From contig NZ_CP102950.1 in NCBI RefSeq assembly GCF_024741795.1, forward strand, positions 1,364,001-1,428,000: a DNA stretch of 64,000 bases, in the 5' to 3' direction. Positions 34,746 to 46,038 of this stretch are shown here, piece after piece (position 1 is the first letter of the stretch; the number at the start of each line of letters is the position of its first letter). This stretch comes from Arthrobacter sp. CJ23. GTDB taxonomy: Bacteria > Actinomycetota > Actinomycetes > Actinomycetales > Micrococcaceae. The notes below the pieces were generated by a model. That model made no database searches. It saw only the letters and a list, made by a program, of their open reading frames with translations, and was not told the origin of the DNA. Both the position numbers and the translations under genes were made by a program.

Positions 34746-36158
34746 ATGTCTTCCATAGCGACATCCAAGGAAAGCGGGACCGCCAAACCGGCGAACTCGC
34801 GGGGACGGGTGATCTTCGCCAGCCTGATCGGCACGACGATCGAGTTCTACGACTTCTATGCGTATGCCACCGCGTCGGTCCTGGTCTTCCCGAAACTCTT
34901 CTTCCCCAACGCCACCGACATCAACGCGCTGCTGAGCGCATTTGCGATCTTCGGCGTCGCCTTCGTCGCCCGCCCCGTGGGCGCGATCGTGTTCGGCCAC
35001 TTTGGTGACAAGTTCGGCCGGAAGGGCACCCTGGTGGCCTCGCTGCTGACCATGGGCATCGCCACGTTCCTCATCGGACTCCTGCCGACGGCGTCGATGC
35101 CGGGCTGGGCAGTCCTGGCCCCGCTCCTGCTCGTCGTCCTGCGCTTCTGCCAGGGCCTGGCCCTCGGCGGCGAATGGTCCGGCGCTGCCCTGCTGGCCAC
35201 GGAGAACGCTCCGGAGGGCAAGCGGGCCATTTTCGGCACGTTCCCGCAGCTGGGTGCGCCGATCGGCTTCATCGTCGCCAACCTGATCTTCATCTGGATG
35301 AATGTGGCCTTGACCCCGCAGCAGTTCCTGGACTGGGGCTGGCGCGTTCCGTTCATCCTCAGCGCCGTCCTGGTGCTGGTGGGCCTGTACGTCCGCCTGA
35401 AGCTTGTGGAGAGCGCCTCGTTCACCAAGGTCGTCGAACAGGACAAGGTCCAGAAGCTGCCGCTGGCGGCCACCATGAAGAGCCACTGGCGGCCCGTCGT
35501 CGCCGGCACGTTCATCATGTTCGCCACGTACGTGCTGTTCTACATCATGACGTCCTTCACCCTGAGCTACGGGACGGCCCCGGCCTCCGTCGAAACCGCC
35601 AAGGCCGCGGCCGAGAAGGCCGGCAAGCCCATGCCGGCCGAACAGATCGCGGCCTTCGTCCCGGGCCTGGGCATCAGCCGCGGCGACTTCCTTTGGATGC
35701 TGATCATCGGCGTCGTCTTCTTCGGCATCTTCACGCTGGTCTCCGGGCCCCTGGCCGAGAAGTGGGGCCGCCGCAAGTTCCTGCTGGGCGTCACAGCCGG
35801 CATCTTCGTCTTCGGCGGAGTGTGGTTCACCATGTTCGGTCCCGGCCAGGCTGCCGCCATGGTGGGCCTGATCATTGGCTTCACACTCATGGGCCTGACC
35901 TTCGGCCCGATGGCTTCCATCCTGCCTGAACTCTTCCCTGCCAACGTCCGCTACACGGGCTCCGCGGTGGCCTACAACCTGTCCTCGGTGATCGGCGCGG
36001 CCCCGGCCTCCTTCGTCGCCATCGCCCTGTGGCAGGCCGGCTCGGGCAGCACCTGGCTGATCGGCCTCTACATGGCCCTCGCCGCCGTGGCAACGTTCGT
36101 GGCTCTCTGGATGACCCGCGAAACCAAGGACATGGACTACGAGAACAACGTGGCCTGA
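34746..36158 (+). CDS. MFS metabolite:proton symporter (organic-acid type)
   Basis: 470 residues and 12 predicted helices. Marks of the metabolite:H+ symporter family (MHS, as in ShiA, KgtP and ProP) are TTIEFYDFYAYATA in helix 1, GHFGDKFGRKGTL in loop 2-3, RFCQGLALGGEWSGAALLA in helix 4, and PELFPANVRYTGSAVAYN. The substrate may be a carboxylate or compatible solute; the sequence does not decide. The ATG at 34746 has only a weak ribosome site, but it starts the natural cytosolic tail MSSIATSKES. The upstream-extended frame to 34641 is rejected for lack of hydrophobic or coding character. A strong hairpin follows the stop. Confidence 0.9.
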   Translation: MSSIATSKESGTAKPANSRGRVIFASLIGTTIEFYDFYAYATASVLVFPKLFFPNATDINALLSAFAIFGVAFVARPVGAIVFGHFGDKFGRKGTLVASLLTMGIATFLIGLLPTASMPGWAVLAPLLLVVLRFCQGLALGGEWSGAALLATENAPEGKRAIFGTFPQLGAPIGFIVANLIFIWMNVALTPQQFLDWGWRVPFILSAVLVLVGLYVRLKLVESASFTKVVEQDKVQKLPLAATMKSHWRPVVAGTFIMFATYVLFYIMTSFTLSYGTAPASVETAKAAAEKAGKPMPAEQIAAFVPGLGISRGDFLWMLIIGVVFFGIFTLVSGPLAEKWGRRKFLLGVTAGIFVFGGVWFTMFGPGQAAAMVGLIIGFTLMGLTFGPMASILPELFPANVRYTGSAVAYNLSSVIGAAPASFVAIALWQAGSGSTWLIGLYMALAAVATFVALWMTRETKDMDYENNVA

Positions 36159-36174
36159 TTCCTTCCTGAACACC

Positions 36175-36213
36175 AGAATGCCCGGCGAGTCATGGACTTG
36201 CCGGGCATTCTGC
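36175..36213. terminator. Terminator hairpin between convergent genes
   Basis: A 13-bp perfect stem (36175-36187 with 36201-36213) is extended inside by AGTC/GACT (36189-36192/36196-36199). It sits between the symporter stop (36158) and the methyltransferase stop (36217) and can act on both strands. Confidence 0.75.
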
Positions 36214-36216
36214 TGT

Positions 36217-36822
36217 TCAGGCCCTTTTGGTCATGAGGTAGGCCGCCCATCCCTTGGGCCAGCCCGTGAGCCCGGTTTCGCCCGCAATCCGCTGCACGTC
36301 GAAAGCCCCCGAAAAAGTGGCTTCGACGTAGCCGGGTGCAAGCGTGAGGTTTCCGAAGGGAATCAGCCGTGCCGCCAGCCTTTCCCACAAGCTGGTCTCC
36401 CACTCGAAGTTCCACATGAGGAACTTCGCACCAGGCCTGGCCAGGGGAACCACCTGGGTGCAGTAGGCGGCGCGCTGCGCGGCTGTCAGGTCATCAAAGG
36501 TACCGTAGTCCACCAGGACGTCGAACTGGCCGTCCACGTGCTGAAGACGGCTCAGGTCATCCACCAAGAACGTGACGTCCGCCCCGGCCACGGATGCCTT
36601 GGCCTCCGCCTTCCGGATGGCGGCAGGCGCGAAGTCCACAGCCGTGACCTCGAAGCCGTGGAGGGCCAGAAAAATGGCGTTGTCGCCCTCGCCGCAGCCC
36701 AGGTCCAAGGCGCGCCCAGGCAGCAGGCTGCCCTGCTCCACCAGCCGGACGAGTTCCCTGCGCGCGCCGCCCACCCATGGCGGTGTGCCAAATCTGTACC
36801 AAAGGTTGTACATGAGCTTCAT
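36217..36822 (-). CDS. Class I SAM-dependent methyltransferase
   Basis: 201 residues. The SAM-binding motif I is RALDLGCGEGDNAIFLAL (about 36-53), acidic motif II is VTAVDFA near 60, and motif III region is FDVLVDYGTFDDL near 103. This compact type resembles small-molecule methyltransferases of the TPMT/TehB-like group; the substrate is unknown. The start at 36822 gives MKLMYNLWYRFGTPPW. A second ATG at 36813 is equally placed relative to GAAGG. It stands alone: terminator hairpins lie on both sides (36175-36213 and 36901-36950). Confidence 0.85.
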   Translation of the reverse strand: MKLMYNLWYRFGTPPWVGGARRELVRLVEQGSLLPGRALDLGCGEGDNAIFLALHGFEVTAVDFAPAAIRKAEAKASVAGADVTFLVDDLSRLQHVDGQFDVLVDYGTFDDLTAAQRAAYCTQVVPLARPGAKFLMWNFEWETSLWERLAARLIPFGNLTLAPGYVEATFSGAFDVQRIAGETGLTGWPKGWAAYLMTKRA

Positions 36823-36859
36823 GCCTTCAGTGTGGCGTGCTGCGGCCTCGCCGGCCACC

Positions 36860-36887
36860 GCCTTCCGGGCCGTGCCTTCCGGGCCGT
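36860..36887. repeat. Two tandem copies of a 14-bp unit
   Basis: GCCTTCCGGGCCGT occurs at 36860-36873 and again at 36874-36887, directly upstream of the methyltransferase start region. No coding role is apparent. It may be a recent slippage product. Confidence 0.6.
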
Positions 36888-36900
36888 GCCTGGGGAACGC

Positions 36901-36950
36901 GAAAGGTCCCGCCTGGACGGCCGTGGTGGCCGATCCGGGCGGGACCTTTC
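36901..36950 (-). terminator. Terminator hairpin after the carboxylase alpha gene
   Basis: A 13-bp perfect outer stem (36901-36913 with 36938-36950) continues inward with a second arm set around CGGCC/GGCCG (36918-36922/36928-36932) and one bulged base. It lies 12 bases beyond the stop of the accA3 gene (36963) in its direction of transcription. Confidence 0.7.
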
Positions 36951-36962
36951 CTCGCTGAGTGG

Positions 36963-38774
<1,812 letters not shown>

Positions 38775-38863
38775 GTTGACTCCTTCTGTCCTCCAAGGAG
38801 ACTAGCGCGGTTTTGAGGGTTCCGCCCATATTGATGGGGGATTCCGTGTGTGAAGGGGCGATG

Positions 38864-38884
38864 CTTTGTAGGGTTGCTACAAAG
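38864..38884. promoter_or_regulatory. Inverted repeat, candidate operator of accA3
   Basis: CTTTGTAG (38864-38871) and CTACAAAG (38877-38884) form a perfect 8-bp inverted repeat around GGTTG. The core TGTAGGGTTGCTACA differs at one base from TGTAGGGTTTCTACA upstream of accD (minus strand of 56382-56396). There is no U-tract, so a protein-binding site is likelier than a terminator. FasR control of accBC and accD1 in corynebacteria makes a FasR-type regulator the first guess. Confidence 0.6.
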
Positions 38885-39341
38885 AGGGGTGTGCGGGCCG
38901 CAGAAGCAAGGAAAGAAATACCTCCCCTGCCTTCTCCACCTCGAAACCCTTCCGTTGGTAGAGGGCCAGAGCTGCGGGATTCCCGCGTGCAACCGTCAGG
39001 CGGACGTCCAGCCAAGCAGTGCCCGCAGCCTCGCAGAGATTGTCGAGGAGCCGCCCGCCCAGGCCGGCGCCGCGGAATTCCGGCAACAAGGCGAAATCCA
39101 CCAGCCGTACCTCGCGCGTGCTCCAGGCAGTCCACATCCTGCCGGCCGGAACGCCGTCGAACTCCACAATGGCGTTTCCGTATCCGCCCCACAGGCCCGA
39201 CCATTGCTGGTCCTGCGTTCGCTGCTGCATCTGCTGCAGCGCCGGAGGGAGGAACTCGCGCCCCGGCGCCGCGGAAATGAAGAGGCGGAGCAGGAAGGCG
39301 GCATCGCTTCCCTCGGGCGAACGGAAGCGAAGCTTGCCCAG
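38877..39341 (-). CDS. GNAT-family N-acetyltransferase with non-standard start
   Basis: About 154 residues if read from a CTG at 39341. The acetyl-CoA loop LPEFRGAGLGGRLLD and the C-terminal ALYQRKGFEVEK are typical. The first ATG in frame (39230) would cut off the conserved N-terminus (GKLRFRSPEGSDAAFLLRLF, then LPPALQQ), yet no ATG, GTG or TTG exists upstream in this frame. Either CTG is used, or a frameshift joins it to the GTG at 39355, or the gene is damaged. It follows the tail-collar gene with about 17 bases between. Such GNATs often neighbour tail-collar (MdpB-like) genes. The substrate is unknown. Confidence 0.65.
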   Translation of the reverse strand: MGKLRFRSPEGSDAAFLLRLFISAAPGREFLPPALQQMQQRTQDQQWSGLWGGYGNAIVEFDGVPAGRMWTAWSTREVRLVDFALLPEFRGAGLGGRLLDNLCEAAGTAWLDVRLTVARGNPAALALYQRKGFEVEKAGEVFLSLLLRPAHPSL

Positions 39342-39358
39342 CGCCGGGGCGGCACCGC

Positions 39359-39865
39359 CTAGTTCCGCGATGGGAAGATGCCTTCCAGAGCAATCACGTA
39401 GTTGAGCACCAGGGAAGGTTGGATGTTCTCGAACGGTAGCCCTGAACCGGCAGCCTGCGTCGGCGCCAGGCTCACGCCCGAGTCCGGGGGGCCGTATGAG
39501 CCGCCCGGAGCAGGTGCCATTCCCGCTGCGGGACGGTCCGTTGTTTCAGCCGTGGAAGCGAATGCTCCGCCATGGGTGTGCGGCGGCAGGTTTGAGGCCA
39601 ACAGCTGAGTGGTTTCCTGTCCCAAGGTCTCGCCTTGCACATAACTGGACAGCCCGGGACCCTGACCGGAATGCAACGCCGCACGGCCCCGCAAGTCGGG
39701 GAGGGCAAAAGTGGATTGCCCGTTCCCGCCGTACATAGTACCGAGCAGGGAAAAGAGCGCCGTGTTCTGTGAGATCGACAGGAGTTGGCCATTGCAGTAC
39801 GCCCAGCCGCGCGGCTCGAAGTTGAATCCAACAAGCCGGATTTCTCCGATGAACGGTTCACTCAT
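39359..39865 (-). CDS. Tail-collar (microcystin-dependent-protein-like) domain protein
   Basis: 168 residues. It starts with the family signature MSEPFIGEIRLVGFNFEPRG and the WAYCNGQLLSISQNTALFSL segment, then FALPDLRGRAALHSGQG and LPPHTHGG, all typical of phage tail-collar and MdpB proteins. The C-terminus ends ...LVLNYVIALEGIFPSRN, the usual oligomerisation tip. There is no signal peptide. Its ATG overlaps the stop of the upstream Tat-protein gene by 8 bases. Chromosomal copies outside prophages are widespread and of unclear function; they are proposed to form fibre-like trimers. No other phage genes are near. Confidence 0.85.
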   Translation of the reverse strand: MSEPFIGEIRLVGFNFEPRGWAYCNGQLLSISQNTALFSLLGTMYGGNGQSTFALPDLRGRAALHSGQGPGLSSYVQGETLGQETTQLLASNLPPHTHGGAFASTAETTDRPAAGMAPAPGGSYGPPDSGVSLAPTQAAGSGLPFENIQPSLVLNYVIALEGIFPSRN

Positions 39866-40283
39866 GGGTCTGGTCCTTTGCTACTGGGGGCGTGAGATTG
39901 GCGCCCCGCCTGTCGATGACAGCGGTGGCTTTCGCGCCGCTGTGGGTGATGAAGAGTTGCACGGCACCGCTGCGAGGGTGGCTGATCTCCAGGGACTCAG
40001 TGGGAAGCTGGCCTCGAACCAGTCCAAAAGCCAGCCTGTACCGCTCGGCTGAATCCTCGAGCTCGCCAAGTCGTGCGTCCTGCCGAAGATCCGTCACATT
40101 CTCCAGCACGACGACGGCGGGACCGGCCTGCAGCTCTTGGCCCACCAGCGGCGTCCAGTTGGACATCGCGAAGACGTCCGGTTCGGAAGCCTGGGTCACC
40201 AGCGGATACGCGGCAGCGAAGACCACCGCGGCCGTGCCGCCCGTCAGCAGCGTCCTGCGGCTGAGTTTGTAGTTGCCCTTCAT
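39858..40283 (-). CDS. Tat-exported protein of unknown function
   Basis: 141 residues. The N-terminus KLSRRTLLTGGTAAVVFAAA is a twin-arginine signal with an Ala-rich cleavage region near YPLVTQASEP (about 26-34). The mature part (about 108 residues) has no recognised motif or Cys; it looks beta-rich with VVVLENVTDLR and LEISHPRSGAVQLFITHSG. It lies 3 bases after the collagen-like gene and overlaps the tail-collar gene, so all three are one transcript. A small domain of similar look accompanies tail-collar genes elsewhere, possibly as a structural partner, but the function is unknown. Confidence 0.75.
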   Translation of the reverse strand: MKGNYKLSRRTLLTGGTAAVVFAAAYPLVTQASEPDVFAMSNWTPLVGQELQAGPAVVVLENVTDLRQDARLGELEDSAERYRLAFGLVRGQLPTESLEISHPRSGAVQLFITHSGAKATAVIDRRGANLTPPVAKDQTHE

Positions 40284-40286
40284 CGA

Positions 40287-41726
<1,440 letters not shown>

Positions 41727-41812
41727 GCTGCAATTCCTCCAAGTCCAGTCCAGGATGAACGTTAGCCGCGAGGCGCCGGAGGAACAAGGTTAAACGATAG
41801 TTTGCCCCGGCG

Positions 41813-42499
41813 TTACCCGGCGGCCGCTGCGGAACCGTTTGCGGCCCACAGCTCCGTGATGCTGACGTTCGCATGGCTGAGCAGTTCGCGGAGGGTGGAG
41901 ATGGAGAGCCCGACGACGGCGTGCGGGTCGCCGTCCACCTTGCGGATGAAGGCCCCGCCCAGGCCGTCGATCGTGAACGAGCCGGCGCAGTGCAGCGGTT
42001 CGCCCGTGGCGATGTAGGCATCGATGTCGCCTTCGCTCATCTCGGCGAAATGGACGTCTGCGCTGGAGACCGCCCCCAGTGTGGCGCCGGTTCCCTCGGC
42101 CGTTTCTTCGGCGTCGTCCGTCTCGTCAAAGTCGGCTTCCGTGTCGCGGCAGTCCACAAGCCAGTGACCCGTGTGGAGGGTGCCCTTGGAGCCGCTCATG
42201 CGCAGCATCCGTTCCCGGGCCACCTCAGCCGTGTAGGGCTTGCCGTGGGATTCGCCGTCGAACTCGAAGACGGAATCGCAACCGATCACCAGGGCGCCCT
42301 CGGCCTCCGGCAGGGCGGCGACCGCCTCCGCCTTGGCCCGGGCCAGCAGCAGCGCGGTGTCGTGCGGGTCAGTAACGCCGTACCGCGCCTGGACTGCGTC
42401 CTCGTCCACATCGGACACCAGGACTTCGTGGTGGATGCCTGCCTCCGTGAGGAGCTTGGTGCGGGCGGGGGACTGGGAGGCCAGGATCAATCGGGTCAC
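41813..42499 (-). CDS. maf: Maf-family nucleotide pyrophosphatase
   Basis: 228 residues. The N-terminus LILASQSPARTKLLTEAGI holds the conserved SxxR phosphate-binding motif, followed by VIGCDSVFEFDGE with the catalytic Asp and GKPYTAEVARERMLRMSGS. An insert of about 20 acidic residues (DTEADFDETDDAEETAEGTG, about 118-137) is longer than usual. Maf proteins hydrolyse non-canonical or modified nucleoside triphosphates. The start is GTG at 42499. In mycobacteria maf sits between accE5 and accA3; here it keeps that relative position although other genes separate it from both. Confidence 0.93.
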   Translation of the reverse strand: MTRLILASQSPARTKLLTEAGIHHEVLVSDVDEDAVQARYGVTDPHDTALLLARAKAEAVAALPEAEGALVIGCDSVFEFDGESHGKPYTAEVARERMLRMSGSKGTLHTGHWLVDCRDTEADFDETDDAEETAEGTGATLGAVSSADVHFAEMSEGDIDAYIATGEPLHCAGSFTIDGLGGAFIRKVDGDPHAVVGLSISTLRELLSHANVSITELWAANGSAAAAG

Positions 42500-42502
42500 C
42501 GC

Positions 42503-42955
42503 TCAAGAATAGTATGCGCGCTGCCTGGGCTCCGGATTCCCTTCCGGCGGGAGCTCGAGCCGGAACCCGCAGCGGCAACGGAGGACCTTCGAGGGGCCGA
42601 GGTTTCCCGGTGGGTCCTGGAGCCGGGTGGCGGCATAGACTGCCGGCAGTTCGGGGGCCGACATTTTCATCGGCTCCCCGCAATGGAAGTAGTCCCCGTC
42701 GAAGTGGAGGACTCCGGAAACGATGCCCCGGTGGTCCATGATCGCTGCGGCCAGGTCGACCGCGACAGGGTGGGCGTAGAAGGAGTCGCACTCCAAGCAC
42801 GTGTAGGACAGGTCCACCGCCTCGTGGCTCAATGGCCTGACCGGCGCGATGCCGTCCACCATGAGATGGGCGTCGCTTCGGCAGCCGGAGCACCAAGGCC
42901 GGCCCCGCGAACGATCGGCGTTGTCAGCGGCAGGGGTTGCGGAGATAGTCGTCAT
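42503..42955 (-). CDS. Small zinc-ribbon protein of unknown function
   Basis: 150 residues. Four Cys clusters, WCSGCRSD (22-26), TCLECDSF (52-58), HCGEPM (91-96) and RCRCGFR (127-132), suggest two zinc-binding ribbons around a conserved core with FYAHPVAVDLAAAIMD and VLHFDGDYFHCGEP. The start at 42955 is ATG. The gene ends 3 bases before maf and follows the next small zinc-ribbon gene by 65 bases, so they may be cotranscribed. I do not recognise the family. Confidence 0.65.
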   Translation of the reverse strand: MTTISATPAADNADRSRGRPWCSGCRSDAHLMVDGIAPVRPLSHEAVDLSYTCLECDSFYAHPVAVDLAAAIMDHRGIVSGVLHFDGDYFHCGEPMKMSAPELPAVYAATRLQDPPGNLGPSKVLRCRCGFRLELPPEGNPEPRQRAYYS

Positions 42956-43020
42956 TCGCCATATTCCTCTTCATCGAGTGAATTGCGCGTTCAATGGCGC
43001 GGTGAGTGCCGAACTGTCGC

Positions 43021-43278
43021 TCAGGAGTACCAGTGCCACCCGGGCGGTGCCCAGCCGGTGGGGACCCGGTGACTGCCGGTTTCCCCGCACCTGACGCAGG
43101 TGTAGCTGGCTGACGGCGGCAGGAGCCCGCTTCCGTCCGTGGCGTAGACCTCCGGAATGTAGTCAAGGAAACTCAGTGAGGTGCCGGGGCCGCAGCGCCC
43201 GCAGGCCGGCGCCTTGGGCTGTCCCTCGGGCATGCGGTCATGGTCGGAAGGCCGGCGTCCGGCGTCTGCAAGAGTCAT
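43021..43278 (-). CDS. Small zinc-ribbon protein, probable partner of the 42503 gene
   Basis: 85 residues. Two CxxC pairs, ACGRCGPG and TCVRCGETGSHRVP, sit on either side of LSFLDYIPEVYATDGSGLLPP, giving a single zinc ribbon. The ATG at 43278 is preceded by GAGGGACACAG (AGGG at 6 bases); a longer reading to 43317 is less likely. It lies 65 bases upstream of the larger zinc-ribbon gene on the same strand. Its end motif GWAPPGWHWYS is distinctive. No function is recognised. Confidence 0.6.
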   Translation of the reverse strand: MTLADAGRRPSDHDRMPEGQPKAPACGRCGPGTSLSFLDYIPEVYATDGSGLLPPSASYTCVRCGETGSHRVPTGWAPPGWHWYS

Positions 43279-43487
43279 CTGTGTCCCTCGTATCCTCATC
43301 GCTCCCAGGCCACGCAACCGGCTCTGCCAGATCCCTGAGCCCCCGGATCTGAACGGATCCGGCGCCCTGCGACGAAGCAGCAGGCTCGCTGCGCTCCGAC
43401 GGACAGGGCGGTTGGCGTGTGGTGGATCTCACCTTATGTCACGATTTGGTAAAGCGACACGCCCGAAGGAAAAGAGATAGTTAGCTA

Positions 43488-46037
43488 TCAATTGCCTCGG
43501 GTGCTGTTCCCGCCCTGGGACACTAGCTCCTTCTCGGGGGTCTTGGTTCCCGTCCGGCTCAGGCTCGCACCCTCCACATCGACGTCGGGCAGGGTCCGGT
43601 CCAGCCAGCGCGGCAGCCACCAGGCCTTCTCGCCCAGCAGGTACATCACAGCCGGGACGATGGTCATGCGCACTACGAAGGCATCCACCAGCACGCCGAA
43701 CGCCATGGCGAAGCCGAGCGGGCGGACCATGGTCAGGTGGCTGAAGATGAAGCCCGCGAACACGCTGACCATGATGATCGCGGCGGCCGTCACCACGGCG
43801 GCAGCGTGGCTGAAGCCGCTCCGGACGGCGTGCTTGGCGCTTTCACCGTGCATGAACGATTCGCGCATGCCGGAGGTGATGAAGACCTGGTAGTCCATGG
43901 CCAGGCCGAACAGGACGCCGATCAGGATGATCGGCAGGAAGCTCAGCACGGCGCCCGGGTTGGCGACGTCGAACACGGCGCCCAGCCAGCCCCACTGATA
44001 CACGGCCACCACGGCACCGAACGCCGCGGCGAGCGAGAGCAAGAAGCCGCCCGTGGCGAGCAGCGGCACCACGATGGAGCGGAACACCAGCAGGAGCAGG
44101 ATCAGTGACAGCCCGACGACGATCGCCAGGTAAGGGGGCAGCGCGGCGCCCAGCTTGGCTGAGACGTCGATGTTGCCGGCGGTCTGGCCCGTGAGCCCGA
44201 TCGTGGCGCCCGTGGTGCCACGGATCTCCGCTCCCTTGGCGCGGAGCTCGGAGACAACCTGGACGGTGCTGGCGCTGGCGGGGCCTTCCTTGGGGATGAC
44301 CTGGAACACGGCCGTGCGGCGGTCATCGCTGAGGGCGAGTGGAATGGCGGCAATGACGTTGTCCACGCTGCGGAGCTCGTCCGCGACGTCGAACTGCTTG
44401 TTCCTGGCCTCGTCTTCACTGAGGCCGGCGGGGAACTCGCCCACCACTACGATGGGGCCTGTCATGCCCTCGCCGAAGCTCCGGCGGGTGAGGTCGTAGG
44501 CCTTGAAGGCCTGCGAATCGACCGGTTCGGAGCCGCCGTCGGGCAGGGCGAGCCGCAGCTGCGCCGCCGGAAGCGCCAGGACGCCCAGCAAAACGACGCC
44601 GGCCAGCAGTGCGGTCCACGGGTGGCGAGTCACCAGCCCGCCCCAGCCACCGCTGCTGCGCTTCTCGTCGCGTTCCAGGTCCGCGGCCGCATGGCCGGGT
44701 TCGGCGTTGTGGCGTTCAGCCTTGGCCCAGGCCCGCTTGGAGATCAGCCTGCGGCCGATAAGTGAGAGGACGGCGGGGGTCAAGGTCAAGGACACGACGA
44801 CGGCGACTGCCACCGTTGCGGCGGCGGACAGGCCCATGACGGCCAGGAACGGGAGTCCGGGCACCACGAGCGCGGCGAGCGCGATGACCACGGTGAGGCC
44901 GGCGAAGAGCACGGCGTTGCCTGAGGTGCCGGTGGCGAGGGCCGCCGATTCCTCGGGGTCCATGCCGGCGAGCAGCTGCCCTCGGTGGCGGTTGACGATG
45001 AAGAGTGAGTAGTCGATCCCGACGGCCAGGCCCAGCATGAGGGCCAGCATGGGCGAGATGGAGCTCATGTCCACCACGCCCGTCAGGGCGAAGGTCCCGC
45101 CGACGCCCACGGCGACGCCGATGAGGGCCATTAGCAGCGGCAGTCCGGCGGCAATGAGTGTTCCCAGCATGACGATAAGGGCCAGGGCCGCGACGGCGAT
45201 GCCGACGATTTCCGAGACGCCGAACAACTGCGAGACGTCCTCGGTGATTTCCTTGCTGGCCAGCGCCGTGACGCCTTCGGAGGAGACGCCGTGCACGATG
45301 TCCTGGACCTGCTGGCGCACGGCCGGGGTCAGGCCGTTGATGGAGGTCTTGAACTGGACCTGGGCGATGGCGGCCTTGCCGTCGGCGGAGACGAAGCGCA
45401 TGCCTTCGGATGCGGTGAGCTGCCGCTTGCCGAGCGCCAGGGCGGCGGCGCCGTCCGCCGCTTCCTTGGCTCCGGCGTCGAGCTTTGCCTGGCCTTCCGC
45501 GAGCTGCGCGCGCTGGGGCGCCAGCTGCGCCTGGATGGCCTCTGCCGGCAGTCCGGCCGCAGCCATCTGCTGCTCCGCGGCCGCCAGCTGGGCCTGGCCG
45601 CCGGCAAGCTGCGTGCGCGCGGCCTCCAGTTCGGCCTGGCCTGCTGCGAGCTTGGCCTCTGCTGCGGAGATTTCCGCCGGGGCCGCGTCCAGCTGTGCCT
45701 GCGTTTCAAAGGGGTCTACCGTGCCCTGGACGTCGGGCAGCGTTCGGAGTTCCTTCAGGGCGGCCCCGACGGCGGCCTTTCCTGCCGGAGTAAAGCCTGC
45801 CTCGCCGGCCTCGAAGACGATGCCGGCGGAGCCGCCTGACGACTCCGGCAGCTCCTTTTTGAGCTTGTCCAGCATCTGCTGGGTCTCGGTGCCGGGGATC
45901 TGGAAGTTGTTGGACATGGTGCCGTGGAAGGCCGCGGCCGCGCCGCCAACGCCCAGGAGGACAGCAAGCCACAGGGAGATCACCAGCCAGCGGTGCCGGT
46001 AGGAGAATGTGCCGAGCCGGTACAGGAGAAGTGCCAT
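43488..46037 (-). CDS. MMPL-family (RND) membrane transporter
   Basis: 849 residues and about 12 predicted helices in the typical 1+5+1+5 arrangement. ISLWLAVLLGVGGAAAAFHG opens the protein. MLGLAVGIDYSLFIVNRHR (about 365) and GVLFGLAMDYQVFITSGMRE (about 715) are the paired GxxxDY proton-relay motifs. The first extracellular loop contains a long Ala/Gln/Glu heptad-like stretch (about 130-220; SAAEAKLAAGQAELEAARTQ), probably a coiled-coil hairpin reaching beyond the membrane. MMPL proteins export lipids or drugs. The start lies 1 base after the TetR stop (TGACATG), so the regulator and pump are one operon. Confidence 0.92.
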   Translation of the reverse strand: MALLLYRLGTFSYRHRWLVISLWLAVLLGVGGAAAAFHGTMSNNFQIPGTETQQMLDKLKKELPESSGGSAGIVFEAGEAGFTPAGKAAVGAALKELRTLPDVQGTVDPFETQAQLDAAPAEISAAEAKLAAGQAELEAARTQLAGGQAQLAAAEQQMAAAGLPAEAIQAQLAPQRAQLAEGQAKLDAGAKEAADGAAALALGKRQLTASEGMRFVSADGKAAIAQVQFKTSINGLTPAVRQQVQDIVHGVSSEGVTALASKEITEDVSQLFGVSEIVGIAVAALALIVMLGTLIAAGLPLLMALIGVAVGVGGTFALTGVVDMSSISPMLALMLGLAVGIDYSLFIVNRHRGQLLAGMDPEESAALATGTSGNAVLFAGLTVVIALAALVVPGLPFLAVMGLSAAATVAVAVVVSLTLTPAVLSLIGRRLISKRAWAKAERHNAEPGHAAADLERDEKRSSGGWGGLVTRHPWTALLAGVVLLGVLALPAAQLRLALPDGGSEPVDSQAFKAYDLTRRSFGEGMTGPIVVVGEFPAGLSEDEARNKQFDVADELRSVDNVIAAIPLALSDDRRTAVFQVIPKEGPASASTVQVVSELRAKGAEIRGTTGATIGLTGQTAGNIDVSAKLGAALPPYLAIVVGLSLILLLLVFRSIVVPLLATGGFLLSLAAAFGAVVAVYQWGWLGAVFDVANPGAVLSFLPIILIGVLFGLAMDYQVFITSGMRESFMHGESAKHAVRSGFSHAAAVVTAAAIIMVSVFAGFIFSHLTMVRPLGFAMAFGVLVDAFVVRMTIVPAVMYLLGEKAWWLPRWLDRTLPDVDVEGASLSRTGTKTPEKELVSQGGNSTRGN

Positions 46038-46038
46038 G

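Noticed and set aside
39359..39865. Prophage indicated by the tail-collar protein
   Set aside because: No other phage structural, lysis, replication or integrase genes lie nearby; tail-collar proteins of this group are common as chromosomal genes.
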